Source of the DNA: Lachnospiraceae bacterium | Lineage (GTDB): Bacteria > Bacillota > Clostridia > Lachnospirales > Anaerotignaceae | Length of the DNA: 7,537 nucleotides | Assembly (NCBI GenBank): GCA_028695945.1 | Contig: JAQVIB010000100.1 | Span: 1 to 7,537 of the forward strand | Direction: 5' to 3' | Part shown: one piece after another, positions 6,052 through 7,537 of the stretch | How the letters are laid out: the number at the start of each line of letters is the position of its first letter | How positions within the stretch are numbered: the stretch's first letter is position 1 | Notes under the pieces: generated by a model | What the model saw: the letters and a program-made list of their open reading frames with translations, nothing else | What the model was told of the DNA's origin: nothing | Databases searched by the model: none | Position numbers and translations under genes: made by a program

Positions 6052-6896
6052 ATAGCACCTACCATTTCCTCTGGAGTAAGTATGTCTGCCGGAATGTTTA
6101 TTCCTCGTTTTCTGAGGTTGTAGGCAACCTCCGTCACCTGCGGAACATCCAAACCGTAAGCCTTAAGCTTATCCACCTGAACAAATATCTCTTTTGGTGT
6201 ACCTTCCATAACCACAATACCATTATCAATAACAATTACATTGTCTGCTTTAACAGCTTCATCCATATAATGGGTAATATGCACAATTGTAATACCTTCT
6301 TCTTTGTTAAGACGTGTAATTGTTTCCATTACATCTTTACGACCTTCAGGGTCTAGCATAGCTGTTGGCTCGTCCAAAACTATGCATTTAGGCTTCATAG
6401 CCAGAACTCCAGCTATGGCTATCCTCTGCTTTTGTCCGCCACTAAGTTTACTTGGTGCCTGCCTTTTGAATGCACTCATCCCAACTGCCTCAAGCACCGA
6501 ATCAACTCTTTTTCGTATTTGAGATGACTCAATTCCAAGATTTTCAGGACCAAAAGCTACATCTTCTTCAACAATAGTTGCCACAATTTGATTATCCGGA
6601 TTTTGGAAAACCATACCTGCACTTTGGCGAATGTCCCAAACAAATTCTTCCTTTTTAGTATCGTAGCCATTAACCCACAAAGTGCCATCAGTTGGTGTAA
6701 TTAAAGCATTAATTTGTTTTGCAAAAGTTGATTTGCCAGAGCCATTATGACCCAAAATTGCAACAAAACTGCCTTTTTTAATATTAATATTTACATCGTT
6801 TAATGCCAGAAAAGTCTCTGTTCGTGTTTCTTTGTCTGCCTCAAATGTTCTGGTGTATTCATATTTTAAATTATTTGCCTTAACCATAAAATCCAT
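6027..6896 (-). CDS. ecfA1: ECF transporter ATP-binding protein EcfA1 (EcfA)
   Basis: The partner ATPase of EcfA2. With start at 6896 the protein has 289 residues: Walker A GHNGSGKST (49-57), Q-loop FQNPDNQ (97-103), signature LSGGQKQR (151-158), Walker B CIVLDEP with catalytic E176, and H209 in the H-loop (HITHYMDE). FQNPDNQ and the following VEEDVAFGPENLG are typical of EcfA1. The start is the least certain in the unit. The ATG at 6896 is favoured because GGTGA lies about 5 nt and AAGGA about 11 nt upstream. ATGs at 6908 and 6887 are alternatives, and an open frame reaches back to a TTG at 6938 without a ribosome binding site. The stop overlaps ecfA2 by 25 nt. A charged insert (EADKETRTET, about 19-28) separates the first two strands. 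Confidence 0.95.
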   Translation of the reverse strand: MDFMVKANNLKYEYTRTFEADKETRTETFLALNDVNINIKKGSFVAILGHNGSGKSTFAKQINALITPTDGTLWVNGYDTKKEEFVWDIRQSAGMVFQNPDNQIVATIVEEDVAFGPENLGIESSQIRKRVDSVLEAVGMSAFKRQAPSKLSGGQKQRIAIAGVLAMKPKCIVLDEPTAMLDPEGRKDVMETITRLNKEEGITIVHITHYMDEAVKADNVIVIDNGIVVMEGTPKEIFVQVDKLKAYGLDVPQVTEVAYNLRKRGINIPADILTPEEMVGAICQLKLTI

Positions 6897-6947
6897 GTTG
6901 TTCACCATCCTTGTAGTATAGTTTAAAAAATACAACAACCTTTAATT

Positions 6948-6976
6948 ATTATATTTTTTAAGCTATACCTTTTCAT
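6948..6976 (-). promoter_or_regulatory. Probable promoter of the ecfA1-ecfA2-ecfT-truA unit
   Basis: Minus strand ATGAAA (6971-6976), a 17-nt spacer and a perfect TATAAT (6948-6953). The -35 matches four of six consensus bases. Transcription would start near 6941, about 45 nt before the ecfA1 ATG at 6896. It lies immediately downstream of the rplQ hairpin, which is where a promoter would be needed if that hairpin terminates transcription. The region is AT-rich, so a chance -10 is possible. Confidence 0.5.
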
Positions 6977-6982
6977 ACTCAA

Positions 6983-7010
6983 ATGGGGATTAAGCTGACT
7001 TAATCCCCAT
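6983..7010 (-). terminator. Hairpin after rplQ, probable (possibly leaky) intrinsic terminator
   Basis: Minus strand ATGGGGATTAAG (6999-7010) and CTTAATCCCCAT (6983-6994) form a perfect 12-bp stem around a 4-nt loop (TCAG). Only a short T stretch (CATTTGAG) follows on the minus strand, so termination may be partial and some transcripts may run on into the ecf genes. It lies about 38 nt past the rplQ stop codon, at the expected end of the large ribosomal-protein operon. Confidence 0.7.
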
Positions 7011-7048
7011 AATTAATGCCTAAGGCACTAAACAGTAACTGTATTTAA

Positions 7049-7537
7049 TTACACAAGTTCAAGAATAACCATTTCAGCTGCATCGCCCTTACGTGGACCA
7101 ATCTTAATCATTCTTGTGTATCCACCCTTACGGTCAACATATTTAGGTGCAACTTCATCAAAAAGTTTAGCACACATGTCAACTTCTCTTGAAAGAGTTC
7201 TTGATTTTCTGCCATCCTTAGGTACTTCAGTTACAGGGTAAAGATAGCTAAGCATTTTTCTTCTTGCATTCAATCTTGAAGCATTATCCTTCTTGATTGT
7301 TTTCTTAACTTCATCGTATACAGTAACTTTTTTACCATTAACTGTTTCCTTAACACGGTTGCCATTAGCATCTTTTTTAGCAACCTTAGCTGTTACTTCA
7401 ACAGTTTCAAAATTATCTTTTTCTTTAACAGCAAGAGTAATCATCTTTTCAGCGATTCTTCTAACTTCTTTAGCTCTTGTATCTGTTGTAGTGATTTTTC
7501 CGTGGTATAAAAGGTTTGTAACCTGATTTCTTAAAAG
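7049..7537 (-). CDS. rplQ: 50S ribosomal protein L17 (bL17), N-terminus outside window, with lineage-type inserts
   Basis: The last 162 codons are visible; the reading frame is open through the right edge, and the first visible residues LLRNQVTNLLYHGKI correspond to about residue 17 of L17. An internal ATG at 7444 is therefore not the start. L17 is a large-subunit protein near the peptide exit region. The family C-terminus is intact (KLFDEVAPKYVDRKGGYTR, then GPRKGDAAEMVILELV). Compared with the usual length of about 110-130 residues, two additions are visible. One is a Lys/Val-rich insert of about 45 residues (7277-7423) between the AEKMITLA and LNARR segments. The other is a shorter one of about 17 residues (around 7169-7237) before KLFDE. 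Full length should be near 178. Such enlarged L17 proteins are, to my knowledge, found in Lachnospiraceae-type Clostridia. It is normally last in the rpoA-containing ribosomal operon. Confidence 0.96.
   Translation of the reverse strand, partial: LLRNQVTNLLYHGKITTTDTRAKEVRRIAEKMITLAVKEKDNFETVEVTAKVAKKDANGNRVKETVNGKKVTVYDEVKKTIKKDNASRLNARRKMLSYLYPVTEVPKDGRKSRTLSREVDMCAKLFDEVAPKYVDRKGGYTRMIKIGPRKGDAAEMVILELV

Noticed and set aside
6915..6920. TATACT as a -10 for ecfA1
   Set aside because: The only -35-like match (TTGTTG) is 12 nt away, too close, and transcription would start within the ribosome binding region.
6897..6938. TTG start of ecfA1 at 6938
   Set aside because: There is no ribosome binding site and the added residues do not resemble EcfA1; the ATG at 6896 has better upstream sequence.

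Overview
The window is AT-rich, and every supported gene lies on the minus strand. Transcription therefore runs from high to low coordinates, and the most upstream gene (rplQ) is at the right edge. Strong AGGAGG-type ribosome binding sites, a TTGACA-17-TATAAT promoter, the gene order rplQ-ecfA1-ecfA2-ecfT-truA-rplM-rpsI and an enlarged L17 protein all point to a member of the Firmicutes, class Clostridia. Lachnospirales is the likely order. That placement is inferred from protein sequence and gene order, not from a search.

Region by region, from upstream to downstream: (1) 7049-7537 holds most of rplQ (L17), cut at its 5' end by the window edge. It is followed by a perfect 12-bp hairpin at 6983-7010. 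(2) 6896 down to 3641 is a tight run of four genes: ecfA1, ecfA2, ecfT and truA. Junctions are a 25-nt overlap, direct abutment and a 1-nt TAATG overlap. The first three encode the shared energising module of an ECF vitamin/metal transporter, and truA encodes a tRNA pseudouridine synthase. (3) 3632 down to 2541 is the rplM-rpsI (L13-S9) transcription unit. It has a perfect consensus promoter, a structured leader of about 148 nt, closely spaced genes and a clear intrinsic terminator. (4) 2348-1341 encodes a soluble chemoreceptor-like protein of unusual domain order: a very short MCP signalling hairpin first, then a Cache-type sensor domain. (5) 1186 down to 1 is a second small unit with its own promoter. 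It contains an unrecognised 183-residue protein and the first 187 codons of mtaB, a radical-SAM tRNA methylthiotransferase that runs off the left edge.

Functionally, most of the window is translation: three ribosomal proteins and two tRNA-modifying enzymes, with the ECF module embedded among them. No EcfS substrate-binding subunit is present, which fits a group II module shared by S-components encoded elsewhere. The chemoreceptor-like gene is the odd one out and the best candidate for something little described. No IS element, CRISPR array, tRNA, rRNA or phage gene was seen. I do not see a wholly new multi-gene system. The points most worth follow-up are the inverted chemoreceptor, the palindrome over the rplM promoter, the rplM leader, the inserts in L17 and the unknown partner of mtaB.
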